DNA of 64,000 bases from Paenibacillus sp. Soil750 (lineage in GTDB: Bacteria > Bacillota > Bacilli > Paenibacillales > NBRC-103111): contig NZ_LMSD01000034.1 of assembly GCF_001428045.1 (NCBI RefSeq), positions 493,312 to 557,311 of the forward strand, written 5' to 3'. Positions 8,330 to 16,909 of the stretch are shown in pieces. Position numbers and translations under genes: made by a program. Below the pieces are notes generated by a model, which was given only the letters and a program-made list of their open reading frames with translations, did no database searches and was not told the DNA's origin. The first letter of the stretch is position 1; each line of letters opens with the position of its first letter.

Positions 8330-9367
8330 TTAGAACAATCTCCTTGCTGTAACAAAACGCTTCTTCCATTTCTCATCGAACGCTGTGAAGTGAACGCCAA
8401 GCTCCTTGGAATACGTTTGAAGGATCCGTCCATTACCTGCATAAATACCTACGTGACCGATATCTAGCCCGCGTGCCGTGAAAAAGAGGAGATCTCCTTT
8501 GCGTAGGTCGTTAATCCCGACTTCTTTCCCTTGCAGCGCTTGGTCGTAGGAGACGCGAGGCAAATCCTTCGACAATACGTGGTCAAAAACATATTGAACA
8601 AAAGACGAACAATCGAACGTATTCGTTTGTCCCGAAGCAGCACCAAACTCGTAAGGTGTTCCTATAAATTTAGACCCGAAAGCAATTAAAGCATCCGCTT
8701 GTTTCATCGCTATCGACGTGTTTGTGTAATCCGAATACTGCGGAGCAGAGGAGATGAATCCGATTGTGCCGTCTTGTGCTTGTACCTCTAACCAATCAGG
8801 ATTGATTTCACGAATGACGTGGATTTTTTCGGTTTTTGCAAGCATACGAAGAATGTGGGTATCGTCATCTTTAGCTGGCGTATCGCGCAAATTGACACCA
8901 TATTGGATCGTGGTTTCATTGTCGTGTACAGATGAGATTGTAATCGAGCGGGAGTAGTCATGCCATTTCACGAGATTACCTAGTGTCTCACTAATAAATC
9001 GCAGTGGCATCATCGTGAAGCCATCAATAATTTTGCCAGGTAGGGGCAGCTCCAGCCGTTCTTTATTTTTATAGGCAAATGAGTCTCCAATTTGATAAGT
9101 TACTGTAGCGCCATCTTTTACAGCTGTCACCGTTCGTGTGTTCTCATCCCATGAAATTGTAGCACCTTCCGCTTCAAAAAGGGCTCTCATAGGCACGAGG
9201 CTATAGCCTGCTTCAATCACAGGAGGTGTCTGAAAGGACAGAGGAAGACCGTCCAAAAACACAGTAGGCGACGCATTCTCCGCAGCCTTTACAGATGTTG
9301 CATGGAGCAGCATCATGCTCAATAACGCAATATGGGCACATCGAAAGATTTGTTTTCTAATTCGCAT
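8330..9367 (-). CDS. Secreted NlpC/P60 hydrolase with copper-amine-oxidase-like N domain
   Basis: Probable cell-wall endopeptidase, exported by a signal peptide (basic start, hydrophobic run to about residue 28). A copper-amine-oxidase N-terminal-like domain occupies about residues 35-145, a common wall-associated stalk in Paenibacillus. An SH3b-like domain follows at about 155-207 and an NlpC/P60 domain at about 225-345. The catalytic cysteine is in TFDCSSF (about Cys253) and the histidine in DIGHVGIY (about His305). The third polar residue is probably the glutamine of ILQTYS. Start chosen at ATG 9367 with GAGGA upstream; the in-frame TTG at 9382 overlaps that Shine-Dalgarno. A long leader with a terminator-like hairpin lies upstream on the same strand. 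Confidence 0.88.
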   Translation of the reverse strand: MRIRKQIFRCAHIALLSMMLLHATSVKAAENASPTVFLDGLPLSFQTPPVIEAGYSLVPMRALFEAEGATISWDENTRTVTAVKDGATVTYQIGDSFAYKNKERLELPLPGKIIDGFTMMPLRFISETLGNLVKWHDYSRSITISSVHDNETTIQYGVNLRDTPAKDDDTHILRMLAKTEKIHVIREINPDWLEVQAQDGTIGFISSAPQYSDYTNTSIAMKQADALIAFGSKFIGTPYEFGAASGQTNTFDCSSFVQYVFDHVLSKDLPRVSYDQALQGKEVGINDLRKGDLLFFTARGLDIGHVGIYAGNGRILQTYSKELGVHFTAFDEKWKKRFVTARRLF

Positions 9368-9474
9368 ACTTGTCGTCCTCAACTTTCTGTTAATGCCTAT
9401 ATATTTCGTTTAACAGAATTTCCTTGAGTCCGTAGGGGATGGTGGTAAAGAATGGTAGGTTTCAATAGTTATTA

Positions 9475-9523
9475 AAATAAAGAAGGCTGCCCTAGAGTAG
9501 ACGAATCTACTTGTCGGACAGCC
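9475..9523 (-). terminator. Terminator or attenuator hairpin upstream of NlpC/P60 gene
   Basis: On the minus strand, a long hairpin (outer GGCTG/CAGCC, inner AGTAGA/TCTACT closing a four-base loop) is followed by a T-rich tract. It lies between a putative minus-strand promoter and the NlpC/P60 start, so it ends a short transcript or attenuates the gene. Confidence 0.6.
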
Positions 9524-9596
9524 TCTTTGACGGTGCGTTAATTGATGGAGCTCTTGCCTTGAACCTTACTTCGCTCGGTAACTACCTCATCACATC

Positions 9597-9698
9597 ATTG
9601 CAGTAAAGATACTACAGTAAGTGGTATGCGGCACATCTCCTCGCCTCCATATGGATTCAATAACAAATTCCCTTGTGTAAATTGTCTGCGACACAACA
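9597..9698 (-). CDS. Putative small ORF / leader peptide
   Basis: A very short reading frame of about 33 codons on the minus strand, ending in TGA near 9597. An internal ATG (13 codons, MCRIPLTVVSLLQ) has a strong GGAGG 7 bp upstream. The frame contains a 20-codon near-repeat: LCRRQFT and MCRIPLT are encoded by two 19-bp segments, 60 bp apart, that match at 15 positions. A possible promoter TTGTCT-N17-TATTTT (9750-9722) lies upstream and the hairpin at 9523-9475 downstream. It could be a leader peptide, a small protein or chance. I do not recognise it. Confidence 0.35.
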
Positions 9699-9822
9699 CC
9701 TCACCACTGCGTCACCGTCATAAAATATTATGTCCGCTCTCATCAGACAATATACACAGATCTGGTTAAAAGTTATCCGTAATGAATACATATAGAAGCA
9801 ACAAGGAAAAGGGGTGATGCAC

Positions 9823-11154
9823 ATGCGCCCAGGCTACGGAATGTTCCAACAGCAAACGACGAGGATGCAGATAACCCCCCAACTACGTAAGGCGATTACG
9901 ATCCTCAAGCTCACGACACCGGAATTGCTGGAAGTTATTCAACAAGAAGTTACTGAAAACCCGGTATTGGAAATAGCTGAGAATAAAAGTGACGCTTACA
10001 ACTTCACACCAACATTTTTCCGTGGAGCTAAAAGTACTGATCCCAATAATGATAACGACCCCTTACTTTACATCGCATCGAATGAGGTATCCCTTGAGAG
10101 ACACTTAAAGGAGCAACTAGGCTTTATTAAAAAAATACCGCCACTTATTCGACATACTGTCTCATTTATGATTGGAAATCTAGACCATAATGGCTTTCTA
10201 AGATCCACCCTACCTGAAATTTCTGAGGTGTGTAAGATCGAGCTTGCTCAAGTGGAGCGTGCGTTAAGGATTTTGCAGAGCCTTGAACCCCGCGGTATTG
10301 GGGCAAGAGATTTGAGGGAATGTTTACTACTTCAAGTCCAGGCACTAGCGGATAGCTTTCCATTAGTCTCTTTATTAATTAAGAAACATTTGAATGATAT
10401 TGCCAATTACCACATTCATAAATTAACGATGCTGCTCCATGTGTCTACACAAGAAATTCAGGCTGCGATCGATGTCATCAAAGGATTGAACCCTAGACCT
10501 GGCGCAGCTTTTCATATAGAAACGGTTCATTATATCATTCCGGAAGTCAGTATTGAGAAAGCAGGTGAACAATTCGTTGTGCTGCTGCATCAAGCAGCTT
10601 CGTCTCGACTTTCGGTTAGTGGTTATTACGAACGAATGGCCGCAGAGCATAGTGACAATAACGAGTTATCCAAGTTTCTCTCTGGTAAATTGCATGCCGC
10701 GAAGTTCTTCCTGAAGTGCTTAGAACAAAGACGAAGAACGATATTCCAAGTAACGCAAGCCATCGTAGAGGAGCAAAGTGACTTTTTCTGGCATGGAAAC
10801 GCCCATCTCAAACCTATGACCTTAAAGCAAATTGCTGTTAAATTGGGTGTACATGAATCAACGGTAAGTCGCGCTACAGCGGGGAAATACGCCCAAACCC
10901 CTTGGGGCATATACGAACTGAAGTATTTCTTTCCCTCCGGTCTGCGAATGGACATAGGGGAGTCTGCTTCTTCGGAACATGTTAAATCGAGAATCAAGAC
11001 ATGGATTAGTGAAGAGAATCCCAGAAAACCTTATTCCGATCAAAAGCTATCAGATTTCATGAAGAAGGAGGGCATTTCCATTTCCCGCCGTACCATAACC
11101 AAGTATCGTGAAGAACTCGGTATTTCTTCTTCTGTGAGAAGGAAACGCATATAG
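9823..11154 (+). CDS. rpoN: RNA polymerase sigma-54 factor
   Basis: Directs transcription from -24/-12 promoters and needs an AAA+ activator. It has about 443 residues. The N-terminal glutamine-rich activator region (about 1-50) contains the TPQLRKAITILKL segment. It is followed by the core-binding domain (about 80-270), a helix-turn-helix near LKQIAVKLGVHESTVSRA, and the diagnostic RpoN box SRRTITKYRE near the C terminus. Candidate starts are GTG 9814, ATG 9817 and ATG 9823; I prefer 9823, with GGGGTG 6 bp upstream. Its gene directly adjoins the kam/yod locus that carries sigma-54 promoters and a sigma-54 activator, which suggests a local regulon. In Bacillus the equivalent gene is sigL. Confidence 0.92.
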   Translation: MRPGYGMFQQQTTRMQITPQLRKAITILKLTTPELLEVIQQEVTENPVLEIAENKSDAYNFTPTFFRGAKSTDPNNDNDPLLYIASNEVSLERHLKEQLGFIKKIPPLIRHTVSFMIGNLDHNGFLRSTLPEISEVCKIELAQVERALRILQSLEPRGIGARDLRECLLLQVQALADSFPLVSLLIKKHLNDIANYHIHKLTMLLHVSTQEIQAAIDVIKGLNPRPGAAFHIETVHYIIPEVSIEKAGEQFVVLLHQAASSRLSVSGYYERMAAEHSDNNELSKFLSGKLHAAKFFLKCLEQRRRTIFQVTQAIVEEQSDFFWHGNAHLKPMTLKQIAVKLGVHESTVSRATAGKYAQTPWGIYELKYFFPSGLRMDIGESASSEHVKSRIKTWISEENPRKPYSDQKLSDFMKKEGISISRRTITKYREELGISSSVRRKRI

Positions 11155-11183
11155 TTTGAAGGGAGGTACGTATTGTTAGCACA

Positions 11184-12041
11184 TTACTTCAATGATTTGG
11201 CCCATAAATTCATGTCCTCAAATTTGTCATAAATGTCGCAATTTTTTGTAAGTCTGCCGTAATATCCGTACCCCATTTGATAGAAAACGGCATTCATACC
11301 GAATGAAAGGGCCCTAGATAATGAATACGAGCAAGTGATATTCCGTACGATCATTTCGTCTTCCAAGGCATGTATAAGCAAACGCATAAGACCTTGATTA
11401 CGATAAGCTGGGAGCGTTGCGCAATCTGTCATTTCGGCATTCGCATAGACTGAATTGATTTCTGCCGAAGCGGCACTTATCAGTTGATCTTGCGTTTCAA
11501 CGAGGTAATAAATCGTTCCTTCCCGCATGGTTTTCGCCACATATATGGCATCATTCATCGGCGTAGGGTAGGTTTGGAAAATGTGGCTGTATAACTGGGA
11601 GAGCTGTTCAGCATCCTCCAATCGAGCGAGACGCATCGTCATGTTGCTCGGAACCAAGGCGCGATCGGGCTTAACCGGGAGAGAAAGAACCTGCTGTAAA
11701 ATCTGATCTTCTTCCAGCCAATAGTCGCTAGTTCTGCGCGCGAGGTCATCATACATGGCCATACAGTAGGCATCACTTCCATTGAAATATCCTTTATATA
11801 TACCTTCCAGCATACATCCCTTGGATAAAAAAGTCTGCCAATCCACTTCTCTTGATTTGATAAACACCTTGGTTAGAGCATGTGCTTTGGCAATTTCGAC
11901 CACTCGCTTGTAAATGACATCTATTTTTCCTGAATAGTCATCCACCCGCAACCTTTTATTCGTAAAATCAAGGCAAAACATAATCGTATAGTTGGTGCCG
12001 TTCTCAATTTCATTCGTATAGGTTGGCAGATCACTTGGCAT
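11184..12041 (-). CDS. ablB: Putative beta-lysine N-acetyltransferase
   Basis: A GNAT enzyme expected to acetylate the terminal amino group of beta-lysine using acetyl-CoA (AblB/YodP). It has 285 residues. The C-terminal half (about 135-280) is a GNAT fold, with the acetyl-CoA segment near LPAYRNQGLMRLL. Length matches TIGR03827-type proteins. Start ATG 12041 has GGGGG 7 bp upstream. It is transcribed away from yokU-yodTSRQ and ends 29 bp from rpoN with no obvious terminator between. The identity is supported by neighbouring kamA and yod genes. Confidence 0.85.
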   Translation of the reverse strand: MPSDLPTYTNEIENGTNYTIMFCLDFTNKRLRVDDYSGKIDVIYKRVVEIAKAHALTKVFIKSREVDWQTFLSKGCMLEGIYKGYFNGSDAYCMAMYDDLARRTSDYWLEEDQILQQVLSLPVKPDRALVPSNMTMRLARLEDAEQLSQLYSHIFQTYPTPMNDAIYVAKTMREGTIYYLVETQDQLISAASAEINSVYANAEMTDCATLPAYRNQGLMRLLIHALEDEMIVRNITCSYSLSRALSFGMNAVFYQMGYGYYGRLTKNCDIYDKFEDMNLWAKSLK

Positions 12042-12067
12042 CCAGCATCCCCCTTAACCCTCAATTT

Positions 12068-12104
12068 GCTGCAAAATAATAACAACTGCCAAAAATTTTG
12101 CAGC
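12068..12104. promoter_or_regulatory. Inverted repeat, candidate activator (KamR) binding site
   Basis: GCTGCAAAAT and ATTTTGCAGC form perfect 10-bp arms separated by 17 bp. The repeat lies about 50-90 bp upstream of the sigma-54 promoter, where bacterial enhancer-binding proteins usually bind. Assignment is inferred. No copy was found upstream of kamA. Confidence 0.45.
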
Positions 12105-12154
12105 TTTATCCACATAATTAGCCTACCAAGTGAGCAAATACCCACTCTGAAAAG

Positions 12155-12172
12155 TTGGCATCTTTCTTGCAT
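12155..12172 (+). promoter_or_regulatory. Sigma-54 (-24/-12) promoter of yokU-yodTSRQ
   Basis: TTGGCATCTTTCTTGCAT: GG and GC are separated by exactly 10 bp, as sigma-54 requires. The expected start is near 12183, giving a leader of about 45 bases. Confidence 0.88.
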
Positions 12173-12227
12173 GATTACAAGTTAGGCGTAAGAATGTTCT
12201 ATACCATATGAAGGTGGGTGCACGCAT

Positions 12228-12491
12228 ATGAATTGCATGTGGTGTGAAACGGAAGATATCCGTGAAAGTGTGAAAGATTGCTACTGGATTATGCCTGATG
12301 GGAGACTAGCGGTGCAAATACTTGACATTCCTGCGCTTGAATGTGCCAACTGCCGTACGTATGTTTTAGAGAGCACCGCACAGCAAATTGAAGAGACCTT
12401 ATATTGGCATGATGTTTCTGCACTTGGAACGGCATTTCGCTATGAAGATCTGTTAAAGGCTCCGCGGGTAAAGAATATGTTTTTAAAATAG
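12228..12491 (+). CDS. yokU: YokU-like small zinc-ribbon protein
   Basis: An 87-residue protein with two CxxC pairs (Cys3/Cys6 and Cys39/Cys42), as in the YokU and YgiT-type zinc finger families. B. subtilis yokU sits beside kamA, so this gene is part of the conserved lysine locus. Its molecular role is unknown; a regulatory or metal-binding role is only a guess. AAGGTGGG precedes ATG 12228. It is the first gene downstream of the sigma-54 promoter and is followed 32 bp later by yodT. Confidence 0.8.
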   Translation: MNCMWCETEDIRESVKDCYWIMPDGRLAVQILDIPALECANCRTYVLESTAQQIEETLYWHDVSALGTAFRYEDLLKAPRVKNMFLK

Positions 12492-12523
12492 AACCTTTGC
12501 TGCAAAATCTGTGGGGGTGCCTT

Positions 12524-13876
12524 ATGAAGCGGGAGCATGTCATCAAGCCAGTTTTGGATCACCATTATCCCACGATTCAATATGGGAAGGGTGTATATCT
12601 CTACGATGAGCAAGGAAAAGCCTATATCGACGGCTGCTCCGGAGCCGTGACAGCTGGCCTAGGGCACGGGGTGCAAGAAATCATCGATGCGATGATGGAG
12701 CAAGCGAACAAAGTGTCCTTCGTCTACCGTTCACAGTTTACAAGTGAGCCTGCTGAGCAATTAGCAGAAAAGTTAAGTGATCTAGCACCTGGCAACGATT
12801 ACTGGACCTTCTTTGTGAACAGCGGATCAGAAGCCACGGAGACGGCGATGAAGATTGCCATCCAACACTGGCAGGAGAAAGGGAGACCTGGTAAAAATAA
12901 AGTGATTTCTAGGCGAATGAGCTATCACGGTATCACGCTAGGTGCACTTTCGATGTCGGGTCACGTTCTGAGAAGAAGGAGATTCATCCCCTTATTAGAG
13001 GATTTCCCGGTAGTCATGCCGCCTTATTGCTACCGCTGTCCATTGGGTAAAACCGTAGGGAATTGCCAATTAGCATGTGCTGACGATTTGGCAACGGCGA
13101 TCAAGCGGATCGGAGCAGAACATATCGCCGCGTTCATCGCGGAGCCGATCATTGGAGCTGCAGGGGGAGCCATTGTTCCGCCAGAAGGCTACTACAAGAG
13201 GATCAAAGCCATTTGCGAGCAGTTCGACATTTTATTCATTGCCGATGAGGTCATGACAGGCATTGCTCGAACGGGAGCGATGTTCGGTATGGAGCACGAT
13301 GAGGTTGAACCTGATCTCATGGCATTGGGCAAAGGGATGAGCGCTGGCTATACACCGATGGCAGCGACGCTTGTCAAAGATCATGTGATGGAGCCTATTC
13401 TGAAGGGCACCAAAAGTATCATGTCTGGTCATACGTACAGCGCCAATCCGCAATCGGCGGCGGTATCGTTGGCGGTACTTACGTATATCGACAAACATCA
13501 ATTAGTCAGCGCAGCAGCAAATAAAGGCCGTTATTTATTGAACGCGCTGCGCCTATTGGCTGATGGAATCGAGATCATCGGTGATGTGAGAGGCAAGGGG
13601 CTGCTTCTGGCTATCGAATTTGTTGCGGATCGGACGAACAAGCAACCATTTGCACCTGGATTAGGTGTTACGTCTCGGATCATCGAGAATGCCTTTCAGA
13701 AAGGGTTGCTTGTATACCCTGCTGCTGGTGCGATAGACGGGGAAGGGGATGCGATTATCATTGCACCGCCTTTGATCATCTCTGAAGAGGAAATGGACCA
13801 ACTTGTGCGGATATTGGCTGAATCCATTCGGGAAGTCATGGGAGAGCTTACCCCATCCACATTGGAGGAGATATGA
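12524..13876 (+). CDS. yodT: PLP-dependent class III aminotransferase, beta-lysine pathway
   Basis: Probably transfers the 3-amino group of N6-acetyl-beta-lysine to 2-oxoglutarate. It has 450 residues of fold-type I. Visible motifs are the cofactor-binding VNSGSEATETAMK region, IADEVMTG with the PLP aspartate, and the Schiff-base lysine in LGKGMSAGY. Start ATG 12524 has GGGGGTG a few bases upstream; an in-frame TTG at 12497 lacks one. Its stop overlaps the yodS start by four bases (ATGA), so translation is coupled. The substrate is inferred from the locus. Confidence 0.88.
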   Translation: MKREHVIKPVLDHHYPTIQYGKGVYLYDEQGKAYIDGCSGAVTAGLGHGVQEIIDAMMEQANKVSFVYRSQFTSEPAEQLAEKLSDLAPGNDYWTFFVNSGSEATETAMKIAIQHWQEKGRPGKNKVISRRMSYHGITLGALSMSGHVLRRRRFIPLLEDFPVVMPPYCYRCPLGKTVGNCQLACADDLATAIKRIGAEHIAAFIAEPIIGAAGGAIVPPEGYYKRIKAICEQFDILFIADEVMTGIARTGAMFGMEHDEVEPDLMALGKGMSAGYTPMAATLVKDHVMEPILKGTKSIMSGHTYSANPQSAAVSLAVLTYIDKHQLVSAAANKGRYLLNALRLLADGIEIIGDVRGKGLLLAIEFVADRTNKQPFAPGLGVTSRIIENAFQKGLLVYPAAGAIDGEGDAIIIAPPLIISEEEMDQLVRILAESIREVMGELTPSTLEEI

Positions 13877-14607
13877 TGGTGCCAAGAGAGGCTACTCGTG
13901 TGAACGAAGGCGAAGGCAAAGTGAGAAGTTTGGAAGAAGCGCTTCAATCGATATCGAGTGGGTGTACGTTGATGTTCGGTGGGTTCGGAGGGATTGGAAC
14001 GCCGCCTACATTAGTCGAGGGCATCCTTCAAAAGGGTGCCAGGGACTTAACCATTATTGGCAATGATACGGGATTTCCCCACATCGGCATCGGACGTTTA
14101 GTTACGGCAGGACGTGTGAAGAAAGTCATCGCTTCCCATATCGGTTCTAATCCTAACGCTGGTCAAATGATGGAGCAAGGTACCATGGAAGTCGTTTTTT
14201 ACCCGCAAGGAACACTATGTGAAAAAATTCGGGCCGGTGGTGTTGGGCTAGGCGGGATCTTGGTGGATGTCGGCGTCGGAACGATCATGGAGCAGGGAAA
14301 GAATATCGTGTCTATCGACGAGAAAACGTATCTGGTGGAACCGGCTTTGACGGCAGATGTTGCCATCGTGCATGCGAGAAAAGCCGATCCATACGGGAAT
14401 CTCATCTACGATAAAAGCGGTAGAAATCTGAATCCGCTCGTTGCCATGGCTGGTCAAATCACAATCGCGGAAGTGGATGAAATTGTACCACTCGGTGAAC
14501 TGGACCCTGAAAGTATAGTCACGCCAGGTATTTTCGTGGATATGGTGATCTTGAGCAGAGGGGTGACTTGGGAATGGGTATGGGAAAAGAAACCCGCGAC
14601 CGAATAG
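13873..14607 (+). CDS. yodS: CoA-transferase subunit A
   Basis: Alpha subunit of a two-subunit CoA-transferase, 244 residues, with the glycine-rich MFGGFGGIGTPPTLVEG segment near the N terminus (about residues 33-49). With YodR it should move CoA from a donor thioester onto the keto acid produced by YodT. GGAGG precedes ATG 13873. It overlaps yodT by 4 bp and yodR by about 34 bp. The acid substrate is inferred, not seen. Confidence 0.88.
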   Translation: MMVPREATRVNEGEGKVRSLEEALQSISSGCTLMFGGFGGIGTPPTLVEGILQKGARDLTIIGNDTGFPHIGIGRLVTAGRVKKVIASHIGSNPNAGQMMEQGTMEVVFYPQGTLCEKIRAGGVGLGGILVDVGVGTIMEQGKNIVSIDEKTYLVEPALTADVAIVHARKADPYGNLIYDKSGRNLNPLVAMAGQITIAEVDEIVPLGELDPESIVTPGIFVDMVILSRGVTWEWVWEKKPATE

Positions 14608-15236
14608 CAAAGCGGGCTGCTCAAGAATTGAAGAACGGCATGGCCGTCAATTTAGGGATTGGTATTCCGACGAAGGTTGCGGATTATGTGCCTGAAGATA
14701 TTCATGTCGTTTTTCATGCAGAGAATGGGATATTGAGCGCTGGTGGTGCGTCACTTCCAGGGGAGGAAGATGCTTTCCTGTGCAACGCAGGCGGATACCC
14801 AATCACGATTCATCCTGGCGCTTCCTACTGTGATAGTGCGATTGCTTTTGCCATGATACGAAGAGGATGTATCGATATTACGATCCTTGGGGCACTAGAG
14901 GTGAGTGAACGAGGGGATCTCGCGAATTGGATCGTACCTGGGAAACGGGTGGCGGGAATCGGAGGAGCGATGGAGCTTGCGCAAAAAGCCAAAAAAGTCA
15001 TCGTTCTCATGAACCATGTCAACCGAAATGGGGAGTCTAAGGTTAAAAAACAATGCGACTTGCCCCTAACTGCAGTGGCCTGTGTGAAATTGATCATAAC
15101 GGAAATGGCTGTCATGGAAGTTTCGGAGCAAGGGTTGATTTTAAAAGAAGTCATGCTGCCCTATACGGTAGAAGAGGTTGTTCGACATACGGAAGCTGCC
15201 TTGCTTATTCCTGAAACCGTTCTATACATCCCGTAA
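14574..15236 (+). CDS. yodR: CoA-transferase subunit B
   Basis: Beta subunit partner of YodS, about 220 residues. The catalytic glutamate expected for this class is in the HAENGILSAGG motif (about residues 48-58), and NLGIGIPTKVADY lies near the N terminus. Start chosen at ATG 14574 with AGGGGTG 8 bp upstream, inside yodS; TTG 14568 and ATG 14580 are alternatives. The gene order A-B with overlap is typical of these transferases. Confidence 0.87.
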   Translation: MGMGKETRDRIAKRAAQELKNGMAVNLGIGIPTKVADYVPEDIHVVFHAENGILSAGGASLPGEEDAFLCNAGGYPITIHPGASYCDSAIAFAMIRRGCIDITILGALEVSERGDLANWIVPGKRVAGIGGAMELAQKAKKVIVLMNHVNRNGESKVKKQCDLPLTAVACVKLIITEMAVMEVSEQGLILKEVMLPYTVEEVVRHTEAALLIPETVLYIP

Positions 15237-15270
15237 TCTGTCAGAGAAAGGCTTGAAGGAGGGAATTCCT

Positions 15271-16560
15271 TTGCCTAATAAGCGTGTAGAGTTGCAAAAG
15301 CAAATTCATGAATGGATAAATCTTCATCGTGAGGAAGGCACAGATTTTCTTCGAAATCTGGTAAGAATGCCCAGCACACAAGGAAATGAGCAGAGGGCTC
15401 AATTCCTCATCGCCGACAAATTGCTGGAGCTATCGCTCGACGTTGATCTATGGGAACCAGATGGTGTGGCACTGGCGACACATCCGTATTTTTGTTCCCC
15501 AAGAAACGAGTTTACAGGGAGTCCGAATGTGGTTGGTGTTTTGAAAGGTGTCGGAGGCGGACGTTCTCTCTTACTAAATGGTCACATGGATGTCGTGCCA
15601 GAAGGAAATCGAGCACAATGGCATGATGATCCATTTAGCGGTCATGTGGTGGACGGGATGCTGTATGGTCGCGGGGCAACGGATATGAAAGGAGGGAATG
15701 TCTCTTTGCTCATGGCGATCGAGGCTGTTCAGAGTCTCGGGATTAAGTTGAAAGGCGATGTTATTTTCCAAAGTGTCATTGAAGAAGAAAGTGGAGGAGC
15801 GGGGACTTTAGCTGCCATTGTAAAAGGTTATACGGCCGATGCGGCGCTCATACCCGAGCCTACGAATATGCGTATTTTCCCGAAGCAGCAAGGCTCCATG
15901 TGGTTCCGTATTGAGGTGAAAGGGCGTTCGGCTCATGGTGGAACTCGGTATGAAGGTGTTAGCGCGATTGAGAAAAGCATTGCTGTCATTCAGCATATTA
16001 GGGAACTTGAGGTGGAACGAAATGCACGGATCACAGATCCGTTGTATGCCAATAATCCGATTCCGATCCCCATTAATATCGGCGTTATTCAGGGAGGTAA
16101 TTGGCCATCGTCTGTTTCCGATACGGTTAAGTTGGAGGGGCGCATAGGCGTCGCTCCGGTGGAGACGATTGATAGCGCCAAGGAGGAAATGCGTCAGTGG
16201 ATGGCGAGGCTGAGCGAGAAAGACCCGTGGTTCGAAGCCCACCCGCCAAGTGTGGAGTGGTTCGGCGCGCAATGGGTCCCAGGCAACGTTGATCCCGAAC
16301 ATGATTTCATGCAGGTGCTTATGGAGCAATTTCGTGCGGTTAAACAGGAAGAACCCGTGATCGAAGCCTCCCCTTGGGGGACGGACGGCGGATTACTCAC
16401 CCAAGTTGGTGATACTCCTTGTATCGTTTTCGGTCCAGGGATTACACAAGTTGCCCATTATCCGAATGAGCACATTGAGCTGGAACGTGTGTTTGAGGCT
16501 GCAGAGATTATCGCCTTGACCATCATTCAGTGGTGTGGTTTGGCTGAGACGGAGGCATAG
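15271..16560 (+). CDS. yodQ: M20 family deacylase, beta-lysine pathway
   Basis: A zinc-dependent M20 (ArgE/DapE/ACY1) hydrolase that probably removes the acetyl group introduced by AblB at a late step. It has about 429 residues. Metal and catalytic motifs are LLLNGHMDVVPEG, GRGATDMKGG, the double glutamate in IEEESGGAG, and the histidine in HYPNEHIELE. Start chosen at TTG 15271, with AAGGAGGG 7 bp upstream; extension to 15178 would overlap yodR for no gain. Last gene of the yokU-yodTSRQ unit, ended by a strong terminator. YodQ of B. subtilis has a similar length. Confidence 0.87.
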   Translation: MPNKRVELQKQIHEWINLHREEGTDFLRNLVRMPSTQGNEQRAQFLIADKLLELSLDVDLWEPDGVALATHPYFCSPRNEFTGSPNVVGVLKGVGGGRSLLLNGHMDVVPEGNRAQWHDDPFSGHVVDGMLYGRGATDMKGGNVSLLMAIEAVQSLGIKLKGDVIFQSVIEEESGGAGTLAAIVKGYTADAALIPEPTNMRIFPKQQGSMWFRIEVKGRSAHGGTRYEGVSAIEKSIAVIQHIRELEVERNARITDPLYANNPIPIPINIGVIQGGNWPSSVSDTVKLEGRIGVAPVETIDSAKEEMRQWMARLSEKDPWFEAHPPSVEWFGAQWVPGNVDPEHDFMQVLMEQFRAVKQEEPVIEASPWGTDGGLLTQVGDTPCIVFGPGITQVAHYPNEHIELERVFEAAEIIALTIIQWCGLAETEA

Positions 16561-16596
16561 GGATGTTGCGTTTGAGGGCGCAGGAGGTTTGGCAGC

Positions 16597-16626
16597 AAAA
16601 AAAGCACCTCTATTAGGTGCTTTTTT
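16597..16626. terminator. Terminator after yodQ (two-way)
   Basis: GCACCT/AGGTGC stem, loop of five, flanked by A and T tracts. Confidence 0.88.
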
Positions 16627-16684
16627 GTATATATAGATGTTTTCACCCGCTCCTAGCAGGTGCGCCTTGTGCACTCAGACACAA

Positions 16685-16872
16685 TAACTGGAAAACATAC
16701 AGCTAATTTCAACCCGATTCCGCCAAATCCGAGGTTAGCTGGAAAACCTCCAGTTATTTCAGCTGAGTTGAGGTATTCTGGGGAGTTATCGCTGAATTAC
16801 CTGCAGGAAATCCAGTTATCTGCCTCGAAATGGACATTTTCTTCAAATTAGCTGCAGAAAATCCAGTTATTC
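16685..16872. repeat. Interspersed element with 51/51/62-bp phased motifs, copy 1
   Basis: About 190 bp between yodQ and kamA. Four related short palindromic motifs begin at 16685 (TAACTGGAAAACATACAG), 16736 (TAGCTGGAAAACCTCCAG), 16787 and 16849, spaced 51, 51 and 62 bp. The same plan occurs at 43951-44140. The reading frames it contains are by-products of the multiple-of-three spacing. Confidence 0.65.
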
Positions 16873-16909
16873 ATCATTTGCCTGTTCTGTAGAGCTACCG
16901 AAATTTCGA

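Larger units (their letters stand above)
9368..9822. other. Divergent intergenic region with small transcript signals
   Basis: 455 bp between the NlpC/P60 gene and rpoN. It holds the minus-strand hairpin, the small ORF and direct repeats at 9617-9635 and 9677-9695 described separately. No clear rpoN promoter was found. Confidence 0.6.
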
